Shown in pieces: positions 47,588 to 59,686 of a stretch of 64,000 nt of DNA. The notes under the pieces are model-generated. The model saw only the letters and a list, made by a program, of their open reading frames with translations. It searched no databases and was not told the origin of the DNA. Source of the DNA: Strigops habroptila (taxonomy: Eukaryota > Chordata > Aves > Psittaciformes > Psittacidae); contig NC_044302.2 in NCBI RefSeq assembly GCF_004027225.2, positions 73,280,993 through 73,344,992 on the forward strand, written 5' to 3'. Numbering within the stretch: the first letter of the stretch is position 1; each line of letters begins with the position of its first letter. The translations under genes and the position numbers were made by a program.

Positions 47588-49316
47588 TAGTGACTTTTGG
47601 GGAACATTTTAGGCATTGGAGCATTTAGAAACAAAAGGAATGGGTAAATCTCCAGTGTAGTTAATGTACCATTAGATTGAAGATTCATTTAGTCCTTAGT
47701 GATGATAATATAGGCTTTGCAGTACAGATTTAATTTTATGTTATTGAAAACACTCTTGCTGACAGGCCTCCCAGCTGTTGGTAGACTGTACCTGAAGAAC
47801 ACGCAGCAGAACTAGCTAACATAGCAGGTGGGAGGCACTAAAGAAAATGGGAGTCTGGCAGCCTGTAACCTCCGGGCGGCAGCAGTGAACAGTTTTCCAT
47901 GCGAGGGACTGCACTTTGCACAAGGAAACTTGGCTACCTTGCCATGCCTCACATGTCTCATCACAGCGGGACATGTGTCACAACCGTTTCCTGAATTTCC
48001 GGATCTTTTTTCGTTTTTTTTTTTGCTTCCTCTGTTTGTTCACCCAAAAGAAAAATTTGAATGTTAAAATACTTGGAAGTCAAAGACCCTTAGGCATTGG
48101 CTGGAGAAGACTTGAGGAGCGTGAAGTCCCTTTGATTAATTGCAGTGTCGATCTGCCAGGGCTTGATCACAAAGACCTCGCCTCACAGCCCAGCCTTTCT
48201 GGTACAAGTGAGTTGATGCATTCATCTGCAGCCCATGCCTTTGCCTCCATATGTAGTTTTTGGTGAGGAAAAAGAGAAATCTAAGTTTCCTGCTGAGCAA
48301 GGCTGTTCTTTTACGGTTACTGAAAAGTTCCTCTGCAGGCGGACATTTTCAGTGACAGTGTTAGCTGGTTTTAGCCATGCACAGCTAAGTTAGATCTGCA
48401 GCCACAGCAGGTCCTGCCGTGTGTTTGCCAGCTGGTAGTACAAGTGCTTTACAGGCAGTTTCCTCTGCCAGAACCGGTGAAGGCAATAGTGTTGCATGGG
48501 TACATGGTGGCCTGAAGAACAGTAGAAGTGAAAGGCTGACTTTTAAGGGTGGTACTTGTTTATCTGGTTATTAATAGGGGGAAAATGCTTTTGTTTATAA
48601 ATTGAGCAAATCTGCTTCAGGAGTTAGAATGACAGTACGAAATCATTTTATAGAGAAGAATTAGACCCAGACAAGTTTTATTTATAAACCTTGATAATCT
48701 CTATCTCAGGAGCTACCTGTAAAATGCTTTAATTTTTCTCAGCATATTTCCATTAAATTACCTAAGTACCTAAAAAGCTAGTACGTCTCACCTTTCTCTT
48801 TTTCAGTCCAAGGTAAAGCGCTGGATTATAGTCAAATGCCATGTAATTTTTCTGCTACTGAATAAAGAAGTTAATAAAGGTTTTGTCAATAGCAGATAAG
48901 CATGAATCAAATATTTTTACATAACATAAACCCAAAGCATTCTAAACAATTGAAGCTGTTTTTTAAGCAAGGAGACAGTTTTTCCTTCCTAGGTTTATTG
49001 ATAGTATTTCTTTTTCTCCAAAACTTTGAAGTACAACTATTTTACAATCTTAAAAATTATACATACTTAAAGAGTGAACATTACTATTTGCCTTAGAAGC
49101 CTGGGAATAGCACCAGATGACGATTAATCTGTGGCTTACTGTAGCTATCCCTATAAGTACTATCTTTCTGAATGAGAAAGGCAAACAGCTGCTGAATTAC
49201 ATTGAAAAAAGTGATGTTCTCCTAAGACAAGGATTTGTGCAAAAGCATATTCTAATTGCTTTGTGGAATTCTTTCCACTGTCTCATGTAGGGACAGACTC
49301 GTGATTTCTACACAAA

Positions 49317-49463
49317 CCCCTTTATTTTTTCCTTTTTTTTTTTTTTAATTTCTTTTGTATTCTTTTCTTTTTCTTTCTTTTTTTCCCTTCTTTTCCATTT
49401 CCTTTCTCCTCTTTCTCTTTTATATTTTCTCTATTGCTCTTTTTTTTTTATTTTTTTTTTTCC
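49317..49463 (+). repeat. polypyrimidine (T/C) tract
   Basis: About 147 bases of almost only T and C on the plus strand, with few A/G interruptions (such as aattt and gtatt). A long homopyrimidine stretch of this kind can adopt non-B DNA. Confidence 0.8.
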
Positions 49464-51771
49464 AATAATTCCCAGGTCTAAAACAAGTAGACAAAACAAC
49501 ACTTAGTTGTCCTAGAATAAAGCCAGGCCATCCAGATAAACTGACTGTTTTCTTTGTCTTCAGAGACAACATGTTTCCCGAGTCTGTAGTGAAACATAAT
49601 GATAGAACATGTTTTCCTTCTCCCTCTGGGGCTCACTTGTACCTGCAGTTAGTTAAAGTAGAAGACTTTAGCATGGCCACATTCAGAGAGGTTTCTAGTT
49701 TCTCAAGAATCCTCCAACCTATTTCCCCAAAACCTTAGGTATACCAAATTAATATTTCCTAAAACAAGCCCTGTCCACTTTAGCTTTAATAATATTGCCC
49801 ATCTTTGTCGTGTTCAGGCATATTTTACCTTAATGTGGTTATTTTGAAATCTTTTGCTTTCAAAAACTTGAAATGTGGCATTCACGTGTCACTTAGTGAC
49901 TAAGACAATCGCAGCCCTTCTGCATTATTTTACCATTTGACAGTTTCATTTGAGTAATCCAGGGACAGTGATGATGCCACTGAAAATCTCAGTGGATGTT
50001 GCAGAATAAATTGAGTCCTTCTCAGAAGGAACCATTGTGTCACCAAAAACAAAAAGGCAAAAATGCTGCATCCTATTTCAAACCCAGCTGACACAGGTTT
50101 GCACAGCCTTCTGCAGGTTGTCGGAAGTTTGTTCTGTGGGAATATGAAATCCTTCCTTCCTGTGAGCTGGCTGGAGGTCCTCTTTGTATGGTATGAGGCT
50201 CAGGCAGGTTCTCACAGTGGCAGAGGAACTTGTGGGAGGACTTTGCTAGTAGCCATCCACAGAAAATGCTGTTATTGACAGAGCTTGAGCATTCCGGGCA
50301 GTGTCTGGCTGGTATAGTGGTACCTCAACTTTAGGCATATTCTTTCCTATCGAAATGCACTGACTTACTTATGCTTGTCACCCCTAAAATAACGTTACTT
50401 AAGCCACAAGGCAGAAAACTGCACAAGGTACTCCAGAGAAGAAAATAATGAGTCTTTGGTTGAAAAATAAAAAACAAACACAACCAAACACTAACTTCTA
50501 GTTTGCTGGAAAATCCCTTACTCCACTAAGGACCCATTCACCTGCTGAATGCAGCCGGGCAGGTGAGCCAGGCATTACAAAACAGAAAACCAGCAACTTT
50601 GTGTTGTCTTCTGCTTAATATTTCATGTAGTAGTTGCCAGAGGTCCAGCCTCCAGGGTGCACACTTCTACCATGTATCTTGTGTCAGCTCTAGCATTAGT
50701 AAAACCTCTCTAAACTGAGCTAGGTCACAAATCTACCAAGAATCTAGCCCTGGTCGCCCAAACTGTCGCACACGTGCTGAGTCAGTGCATAGAGGAACCA
50801 GAACGGTACCAAAGCTGCGTCACTGAGATGGTGGGACTGGATGGTGGAGGGATAAGGGGACAAGGTGAATTGGGAAAGAAGAAAGTGAAGCAACTGCTAG
50901 GTAAGCTGAGCTGCCTGAGGTGTTTTGGTTCAAAAGCATTATGGGTGCCTAGTGGCGCTGGTTACAATGTCTTCTCCTCCTGAGAGGCCAGAAACTGGTT
51001 TCCTCCAGGTCAGGAAGTGTTTTGGCTCATGGCCATTAGCCTGTAGGGTACTCTAAGTAATTTTCGCTTCATGTGCCTGCAGTGTGTAGAGTCTGACTCT
51101 GGAGTCCTTCTAGACTAAGTCCTTCAGCCAAAGATTGCTTGGGCCAGAGGAGAGTCAGTGGGAAGATTGTCCTCCTTGGTCAGGGTATGTTCATACCTGT
51201 TTATTGAAGCAGGGCCTTCGCCAACACCTTTCCACCCAGCCAAGTGCTGCAAACACTGAGCTGTAGAGTCTGTCTTTAATGGTCACCTGATGCGTCATTA
51301 TCTACTCAGCGCAAAGCAAAATAGAACAGCTTCAGCTAGAGGGTGGGAGAGACCCACCCCAAGCTGTATTTGAATGGTTAGAGCAGTACTATGGAACTTG
51401 TGTGTTAATATCTTGTTGGAGAGGTAACAAAGCACTTGTCAAGGACATTCAGTTCTGATTCCTGATTCAAAGAGAGAACAGTCCTTTTTTCTCCTGCTCA
51501 TGCTTTGTGTGGAAAGCCTATTCACTTACAGAGAAGAACATCTACTTGAATGGCTACAGCAGGTGAGGCAAGTGGGGTGGAAAATGAGGCTGGTGATTTG
51601 TGTCAAGTCTGAGACTGCGAGGAAGTCCAGCCTCAGCAGGTAGGTGCTCAGGATCTGGATTTCCCTATGTGGAAAGAAGCTGCTGAGCTTGCCATGCGAG
51701 GCTGAGCATCTGTATCCCATCTACATGGTACATGTAAGTACTGATTCCTTCAGACAAGGAAATTAATTTAG

Positions 51772-51791
51772 GGTGAATTAATTAATTCACC
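51772..51791. repeat. 20-bp perfect palindrome with homeodomain-like core
   Basis: GGTGAATTAATTAATTCACC is its own reverse complement and holds tandem TAATTA/TTAATT half-sites typical of paired-type or LIM homeodomain binding. It lies about 1.7 kb beyond the likely KCNV2 3' end. Confidence 0.6.
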
Positions 51792-53462
51792 TCACTGAAT
51801 TAAGAGGGAGGTTTCCTGTGTCTTCAGGAAGCTCCTTGTCCTGTTGTTGCTGTGCAGAAGTGCCATGCAAATTCATATCATTCCTAGATCCAAAGTAAAG
51901 CAGCTATTCTTCTCAGTGGGTGCCAGGATTGAGCCTGCTGCATTGTGTGCAGCCAGAACAGCAAACATCTATCGCATTCGACTCCAGGGCTCAGCTGTGC
52001 CTTAAAGACATGGTTTAGCTTTTAACAGAGCTGATCAGCACACAATGTGCTGACTGTCATTCCTCAAGAACAAAGTGACAGATGGGCTTATGATATGTTT
52101 GTCTGGAGGTAGAGAATGAGAAGAGCAACTTGGTTACTAATTACCTTCTCACCACTGAAAGGAGAAATGTCCCTACGCTTGACACAATTTGCATGAACCT
52201 GGCAAAATTAATGAACTTTTTCACCTTCAGCTGTTCCAAGAGTGAGCTTCACACTGTTGTTTGCAGCGTGGCTCTGAGATTTGAATGCAGCCATTTGCAT
52301 TCAGCAGGACAGCACAGATGAAACGGGAGTGTTCAAGTGCATTTTTAAAATGCGTGTCTACCGTCAGGCTGTTTTGAAGCAAGAGCACTGCTGAGTAACA
52401 GCCATGGGTTGTATCAGTGGGTATTACCATTGCTTCTTTCTGTTACCCTTCATATTTTAATGCTATTCATATCTGAGCATTAATAAAATAACTGTTCTTT
52501 CAGATCTGTTATTTAAGTTGTTATTTCTAAACTGGTATGACTGCTTTTACATAAAAAAAGTACTCCTGATATGTTGCAAACTAATATATGAAACTGTGAT
52601 TCCGTTTAATTGTTGTTGTTATTTGGTGTGTATGTTTTGGGGTGAGTTTCTGGCGCATAAGAAATTGCATCCAGCTGTGCAAGAAGGCTCAGTAATCTTA
52701 GAAGTAAGATACTACTGGGGATGAGCTAAGGTGTCAGAATTGTGTCCTTAATGGCTGTACATACTAGACAAAGTATCTTGATTCTAAATTGTATTTAAAA
52801 TTGGTTACAGATAAGTGCTGATAAGATCCTTTATGTGAAAAGTCTTTATGATGTATTATGCATTACATGTTTCATTTGATTACTGTTTTTTTAAATGTTG
52901 CTTTAACACTTATGCCCCATAATGGGCCTATTAGTTTTCTAACAATTCAGTAAGTAGGTACATTAAATGCTGTAAAATATGTTTACTTTATCACTTAATT
53001 CTATAACTAAAGAAGATTGTGGTTTGAAAGTGTTTTCAAAATTATCAATGACATTTTTGAACTCTGATTGCAGACTTCTTCACTAGTTCTTGGCATAATG
53101 AAAGATGATTATGGAGGTAGTGGTGGGGAAGTACTAAAAGCAGTATGTTGTTTGCATAGATATGAAAATGGGAATGATTTGCAGGGCTGCATTTGGAAAA
53201 TAAAATTGGAACAATGAAGCATAGCTGTCCGGCTGTGGAAACAGAAGCTTAAAGCTTAAAGAATATAGATGCTGCTAATATTCAGATAAGCACCAGAGGC
53301 TGTTTTCCTGGGTTTGAAAGCTGGTGCAAAACCAATTTCAGCAATGCAGTCGGTATATTGGGTATTCTATTTGTTTAATTTTTGAGACTGCCTTGATAGC
53401 AGTGAGGTGCCTGACATTTAATTGAAGCAATATTTTTTCCTTTGGTTTGATTATGGTGGGTC

Positions 53463-53468
53463 TTTATT
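53463..53468 (-). terminator. KCNV2: candidate KCNV2 polyadenylation signal
   Basis: TTTATT on the plus strand is AATAAA on the KCNV2 strand, 292 bases after its stop codon. Confidence 0.45.
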
Positions 53469-53598
53469 GTGGGTCTAATCAGAAGCAGGGAGTTCATTTT
53501 CATGTGGGTCTAATTCAGAGTTTCTAGGTGGTTAATCTGAAGAATGCCATCCCAGACAGTTGCTGAGCACCTAAGTGCTGCTCACAGCATAGCAAAGA

Positions 53599-53599
<1 letters not shown>

Positions 53600-53630
<31 letters not shown>
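53600..53630. repeat. poly-A (31) tract in KCNV2 3' UTR region
   Basis: 31 consecutive A on the plus strand (poly-U in a KCNV2 transcript), followed by the word TCAGATTTTAAATCAGATTTT-like direct repeat at 53631-53651. Confidence 0.85.
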
Positions 53631-53633
<3 letters not shown>

Positions 53634-53759
53634 GATTTTAAATCAGATTTTGCCATCTACTTTTGGTCTTTTCAGCTTGTCTTCAGTTAGCTTGGCTGAT
53701 CTGTTTTTCTTCTTTCTTCTTCAGCTTCTCTGTTCCCTCCCACTGTCCAAAGCACAAAC

Positions 53760-54035
53760 TCAGTGCTGTGACGAAGAGTGGGTTGCACCTTCTCCACAGC
53801 ATTCAGATATTTTCTTCATGGCTCTCCGTGTGAAGTCCACCTTCCCCCTTTCTTTCTTGAGAGCTGTGTACTCATAGGCCTTCAGCTTGCTGTAATAGTC
53901 TGAGAATTTGTTGTAGAGAATGGAGATGGGCATGCCATTCAGGATTATTCCAAACGCAATGCAGAGGAAAGCAAACAAGCGGCCAAGGTGAGTTTCTGGA
54001 CACATGTCTCCATATCCCACTGTAGAGATGCTGAC
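53760..54035 (-). CDS. KCNV2: KCNV2 exon 2
   Basis: Acceptor cccgcag on the minus strand (intron end at 54036). It encodes [20 protein letters not shown], then S6 and the cytoplasmic tail ([20 protein letters not shown]), ending HSSSQH and TGA. The tail end differs from the human one, which is normal for this region. Confidence 0.96.
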   Translation of the reverse strand, partial: VSISTVGYGDMCPETHLGRLFAFLCIAFGIILNGMPISILYNKFSDYYSKLKAYEYTALKKERGKVDFTRRAMKKISECCGEGATHSSSQH

Positions 54036-57000
54036 CTGCGGGCAAACCAACAATCAGCTTATTAGCTGAGAAGAAACATACAATTCAGGGATCAGGGACA
54101 ATTTTAAAGTTAGTGTTTTTACACTTCACATCATAAGTTTGAAATACTCTCTGCTGCCTTTTTTTCTGTACTATCGATTTTATGCAAAAATCCCTATTAT
54201 AAAAAATAATTCCTCTTATGCAGTAAGGAAAGACGAGTGCAGTTTGACACTATCTAGCGAGATTTTCAAAAGCTTTGTCTGGCAGAAGGAATTTCCAAAC
54301 AATTTCCACACCAGCCTGCTCAGTAAGTGGGTTTTCTTGACTGTGGTGAGCGGGTGAGAGAGATGGCCGTGCAAATCCAGTGATAACTACCACCCTGCTC
54401 CCTCGTCATGTCACTTGGAACAGATGCCCTGTGTCTAAATCCAGTGTGCTTATAAAACCTGGTATTTTGGGACTTATTCTGTGGGTGGTATTTTGTATGT
54501 TACCTTTGTTTGCCATATATATTTTAGGAACTAATGAAAAAACACATGAAAACTTTTAGCTAATTGTGAAATATATTTTTATAATGTTATATATTATTCT
54601 ATAAGAAGTGACCCAGGACTTTGAAGTTTCTAGGTAAAATGCCCTTTAATTGCTACATACCTATAAGGAGCTGAGGAGATACCAATGATCTTTCTCTGTT
54701 GCTTGCAAGGTTTTGCTCACAGTGTATTCTTGCAACACATATATTTATAGAGCTAAATTGTTTGATCTTCCTGCTCAGCTGTATGTCAGAGGTTACAAAA
54801 GTAAGGTATGTGTGTGCCTTCAGTAGGGAATATTTCTGTTTGTTTTAGCTGCAGGTACACAGGTGGGAAGGTTTTTTTCTGAATTCCCCTTTGAGGAAGG
54901 GTTTGGTGGTTGTTTAAAATGTGGGTGTTTTTTGTGGGACTGATAGTATTTAGTATACGCACTTTGTATGAATCTGTACATTTTGCCATCACATTGTCTA
55001 CAGTCAGCATAAAGTAACTCCTAATTTATATACTTCTACTGCACACATCTTGATTGTTTATAATTTTCACGTTTAGGAAATATAACTTATTTTTCTCAGG
55101 CAGGTGAAACTTGCAGGCTTCTGCCATCTGGCACTTCCTAGTCTGTGCAAGGGATCTTTATCAGCCAATGATTTTTTATTTATTTATTTATTTGTTTTTC
55201 TCAGTGTCTCAACACACTGTGTGTATCTATGAAACAGTAATCTAAACCTTTGGCAGAAATAAAAGGCAGTAGGACTTTCACTGTAATGCCCTTCTGGCTT
55301 TAGCACTGAAACAAGTCTTTGGAAGGTCACAATGTGCAGCCTGCCATCCTCTAACATGCTAAATAAAATGTTATTTCAAATGAAGAAAGCATTAGGGTAC
55401 ATGAGACAACACTGGGTAAGCACATTTGTAGGATGCACCTGGTGCTTCCTGTGGAAGAAAAAGGATTAGTCACTTGGTTTAATGGAAATTAAGTCACTGG
55501 ATTTGAATGATAATACAGGATAAATATCTCCAAAAATAAATACTGAGATGAAGGCAAGATGTTTATCTCTACCAGTCTGGACAAAACCATTATCCTGTGA
55601 TAAGGTTCTGTTCCACTGGCATAGTCTTCTGCATCTTCTTGTGACAGTTTGAGAGGGATACTTCTCCTGTGTGTGTGAGACCGTGAACGCTGTTGAATTT
55701 TAATAAAATTTGAGTGATCTGGATATTGATTTTCACTCTTAAAGAATGAATAAGCTTTAAAAGGAGTTTTATGCCTTGGAATTGCAATGTGCATGCTGCG
55801 GCTCCTCTTTTGAAGACACTTGCTCACCTGATAGGCCTTTTTCGCATCATTATAGTCATATAAGTCTCTTAGGAGTATTTAAATCATTATGATGTCACCA
55901 GCTTGCAGAGATGAGCCCTAGAGATTTTGCTTATATCCTGCATGTTCAAAAAACAAAGAATAAGGCTAATATCTTTATTCGAATAATGTATGAAGCACAA
56001 ATTTTTTCATAATCTGTGTATATCACTTAAAGACGACCTGTGAAGGTCACATTACAGGACCCTTTCCTTTATTCACTGATTTTTTTCTTTCCAATGCCCC
56101 AGTTTAAAGGATATTCAGCACATGTGCATATGCATGTATCTATATTAATGTCTGTGTGTCTGTAGGGCCAGTTTTTCTGCATGTGCTGAATCACTAAAAC
56201 ATACGTATGGGAAACCACCACATCACATCAGCCATTGCTGAACCAGAAGTGCAGGCCATGGGCTCCTCGGGCTGCTGACCAAGGTAACAGGATAAGTGAC
56301 TTTGTGGGCCCCATACACAGGTCAGTACATCCAGTGCCTATGCTGATCAACTAGCATGAAAAGATCTTCTGACTCCCTTCCAATCCATTTGCAGGGGCTT
56401 CCTTCCCCTGGGAACAACTGAACTTAGCCAGCCTCATAGCCAGAACCAGAGGACAGAAGTGCTTCTGGGGGCCTTGCCATAAACATGGACTATGGAGGCC
56501 AGCATCGGCTGCTGCAAAACAAAATGTATGTGATGACAGACTAGAACAAGCCTCAGAGTTATGGACAGGCAAGATACAGGTCCTTTGCCTTCTCTCAGCA
56601 CCTGGAATGTGTAGCTACACTCTTGATTTGATCCAGGCTGCTGTAGAGGCACATCTTTTGCAGCATAACAGAGCTGTTGTTTGCCAGCTCTGAAATGTTG
56701 CAGGCAGCAGCATAGGCAGGAATCAACATCCCCCTCTCCCCAATGCTCTTGATAAAACCACCCCTCTTCCTGCCAAAACATTTCTGTAAAAATGATAATT
56801 GTGAAACTGCCATGCTTATGCATGAAGATTATCTGTTAAGCATTTATTTACAGCCTGCAGCTCCCTCTCCATCATCTGCTAGTCTTGATAAACCTAGAAG
56901 TGTTTATCTTCACAGCTCACCTTGAAGAATATAATTATCATTTTTATCTCACAATAGTTTCAGAAATACTGGTTAGCCTTCTATAAGTGAATATATGCCC

Positions 57001-59686
57001 ATCCTTCGGTGTTAATGCAGTCCAAGTCTAGAGTTGAATTGCTTTACGAACCCTTTAGAAGTGAATTCCAGGTTTGATGTGCTGAAACAGTCCTGTCAGG
57101 ACATTGCTAGAGCCAGGAGGCATTTAAGGCAGGTGGAGGACATTAAACACTCCCATCTTTGTGTTCCTGGCTAAATCTTCATGCCCCTGAAAGATGTGAA
57201 CCCAACAGCCTGGAAAATGCTGCCTCAAAAACACTCCTCCACTTAACACAGTTAGTAAACGTCAGTGATAGTTCAGACCCCTCAAGGAGATGTGCCCAAA
57301 TGCCTCAGAGCACTAACCCAATGGCAGTCTCTAGAAACGAGGTCATTCTGTCTTTATTGCTGAGGCTTGCCAGCTGAAACTCAGGCAGTTACCCTCACTC
57401 CAAGCACTTGGGATGGGACTAAAATCACACTCTTTCTAACAGAGGTTGCAAGAAAGATTCAAGGTGACATTAACCAGCTCTCAGTACTGACTGATGTGGG
57501 ATTCAAATCACTGACCTAGATGTAGAAGGCAGTTTATCCCATTATCAACTTCTTGAGCCATTCTGCTTATTTTTGTATTTATTCTTCTGTAAGTCTGGCA
57601 CAGCATAAATAACCTCCAATGTTTTGTCTGTCTGCAGATATGCGCTTTAGATGTGCTACCTAAGGAGGAGAACACAATCTCTTACATAAAACAACTGTTG
57701 GTCCTAATACATTTTTAAAGGCCAGAGCTCTGGGACAGCTTTGGCTTTGCAACTTTCAGTGACCAGACTATAGTTAATAAACTATGTCTTACCATCTTGC
57801 AGTTGTACGATGTGTCACAGTAGAGCCCTAAAAAGAACAAGAATGAAAATCCTATGTTTACGTGCAACAGTTAGCCTGATCCAAGCTTTTATTTTTTGCC
57901 CTTTTTTTTTTTTTTAATTTTGATTTGGTAACACCGACAATGGGATTAAATGCGGAAATGTTTTTTTTTCCTGTCTGTGCCCACTTCTTTAAAAGTGCAA
58001 GGACTGTCTGCATTTGATCAGATGGGAAGTTCAAAACTGTCTGCCTGATTAAGCCTTGATTTAAGCTTACACCAGAGGTGAATGAGTGCAAGTGTGTGTG
58101 TGCGTGAGTGAGTGCGTATGTCCTGTAAGCTCGGAATTCAGAACAGATGTTCACTGATCTGAGCCTGCTGTTTTCAAGGCTGTCAGCGACTCTAGCAAGG
58201 GAGGGGAGGGAGGGTCTCTGGCTACCCAGCAAGGTAAGATGTGTTTACTTACGGCAGCCCACCACCAAGCATGGGGGATGCTGGTGAAGTTGGTACTGGA
58301 GACGTCGTGCTCCACTGTGTAGACCATGGCAGAAAAGGCGAAGATGCCCATGGCAATGAAGAGCAAAAGGCAGCCCACCTGCTGGTAGCATTGACGCAAG
58401 GTAAAGCCAAAGGCACGCAGCCCTGTGGAATGGCGAGCCAGCTTGAGGATGCGGAAGATGCGCATGAGACGCATGATGCGAAGCACTTGTCCCACCTTGC
58501 CCACCCGTCCCACCTTCTCGATATCGTGCTCGTGCTGGGAACCTCGACCTCGGGGCTGGTCGTCATCAGCAAAACATTCAAGCAGCAGCTGCAGGTAGAG
58601 GGGCAGGATGGCAATGAGGTCTACTGCATTGAGGGCGCTGCTGGCAAAGCGGCGCAGGTCTGGGGTAGAGACCAAGCGCAGTAGGTACTCCAGTGTAAAG
58701 AATGCGATGCACAGGGTCTCAATGTGCTCCAAGACAGGCCGGTTCTCCCCGCTCTTACGGTCTACCTGCTGCATTTCCTCCACAGTGTTGAGTGCCAGGG
58801 CTACCACAGAGATAAGCACAAAGAAGCTGGATGCCACTGCCATCACCTTGGCAGTGACAGAGGAGAAGGGCTTCTCCATGAGGTTCCAGAGGCGCCAACG
58901 CTGAGGACCATAGTAGCGCATGTGGTGGAAGAGCTGCTCATTCTCCTGAGCCTCTGCCTGGGAGCGCAACTCACGCTGGACCTTCAGCTGCTCGCTCAGC
59001 TCATCACGACGCTCCTCAAAGCAGATTCGGCAGCAGCGAGGTGTGTATTTGAGCCGCACGCCCCAGTAGCTCAGCTCCTCCAGGAAGCTACGGGGACACA
59101 GCTCGTCCCGCACACGCAGCACCCCTGAGGCGTAGAAGTTGTACACCAGCTGAAAGACGGCTGGATCCCGGTCAAAGAAGTACTCATCTACCTGGGCAGC
59201 GTAGTCATCACACAGGCCCAGCTGGCAGCGGCGATCAGTGGAGGTAGCCAGGCGGCCCAGGCGGGTTTTGGGATAGATGGCCACTGCCTGGTAGGTGAGG
59301 TGGTAGCTTTGGCCACCAACATTGATGTTCAGTACAGATGAAGTGGAAGCCGGGGCTCCAGAGGAAGGGGCAGGAGAGCAAGGAATGGATGACGAGGGCT
59401 TGTTTTCTCCCTCAAATGGTTCTCTGCTTGGCCATTTTCCATGTTCTTTCTCTTCTTCTTCCTCATCTTCATCGTCCACATAATAGTTGTAATTCCCCTC
59501 AGGTCCCAGGAACAGTAGGGGCTGGGATTTCAATGGAGCAGTAGCAGAAAAGCCACCCTGCCAGTCTACATTCATGCCTTCATTGTCCTTCCCCTTGTCG
59601 GGCTGTGGGAGGACATTTGGTGCTTCCCTCTCTCTGCCTTTATGTTTTAGGAAAGGAAACTGTCGCTGCATGTTAAACTGCAACAT
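53760..59686 (-). CDS. KCNV2: KCNV2 (Kv8.2), modulatory voltage-gated potassium channel subunit, complete
   Basis: KCNV2 encodes the electrically silent Kv8.2 alpha subunit. It assembles with Kv2-family subunits in photoreceptor inner segments, and human loss causes cone dystrophy with supernormal rod response. Two coding exons (59686-58253 and 54035-53760) join in phase 0 into 569 codons plus TGA (human 545). The layout is an acidic N-terminus ([16 protein letters not shown], ~64-79), T1 tetramerisation domain (~119-222, ending in [13 protein letters not shown]), S1 ~279-300, S2 ~322-340, S3 ~351-371, S4 with repeated Arg ([17 protein letters not shown], ~402-418), S5 ~430-455, pore filter TVGYGD (483-488) and S6 ~497-520 with GMPIS in place of PVP, as in the human protein. 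The first ATG is chosen because the ML start fits the family. A second ATG follows five codons later. Confidence 0.97.
54036..58252 (-). other. KCNV2: KCNV2 intron
   Basis: 4.2-kb intron. It holds a (TTTA)n run at 55171-55195 and a (GT)-like stretch near 58090-58120. A weakly tRNA-SINE-like word near 57500-57530 was noted. No further exon is needed, since the flanking exons join in frame. Confidence 0.8.
55171..55195 (+). repeat. (TTTA)n microsatellite
   Basis: T6 followed by about five TTTA units and TTTG, in the KCNV2 intron. Confidence 0.85.
58253..59686 (-). CDS. KCNV2: KCNV2 exon 1
   Basis: Single 478-codon exon from ATG to the pore-helix codons HAWWWAA. The donor on the minus strand is GCC|gtaagt (intron from 58252 down). 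It encodes the N-terminus, T1, S1-S5 and the pore helix. The exon is GC-rich compared with the introns, as usual for this gene, which creates long shadow open frames on both strands. Confidence 0.97.

Larger units (their letters stand above)
43881..53460. other. intergenic spacer between converging PUM3 and KCNV2 3' ends
   Basis: About 9.6 kb between the tails of the two genes. I see no coding exon of known family, RNA gene or clear transposon. It holds poly-A/T and pyrimidine tracts, one 20-base palindrome (51772-51791) and short open frames (for example 45719-46069, 116 codons) that match nothing I recognise. Confidence 0.6.

Noticed and set aside
56434..56823. 129-codon minus-strand open frame in the KCNV2 intron
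   Set aside because: No recognisable domain, and the two KCNV2 exons join in frame without it.
57480..57560. MIR-like word (gggattcaaatcactgacct)
   Set aside because: Too short and diverged to assign to a SINE family by eye.
58241..59128. Plus-strand open frames of 98-147 codons
   Set aside because: They lie opposite KCNV2 exon 1 and are explained by its GC-rich codon use.
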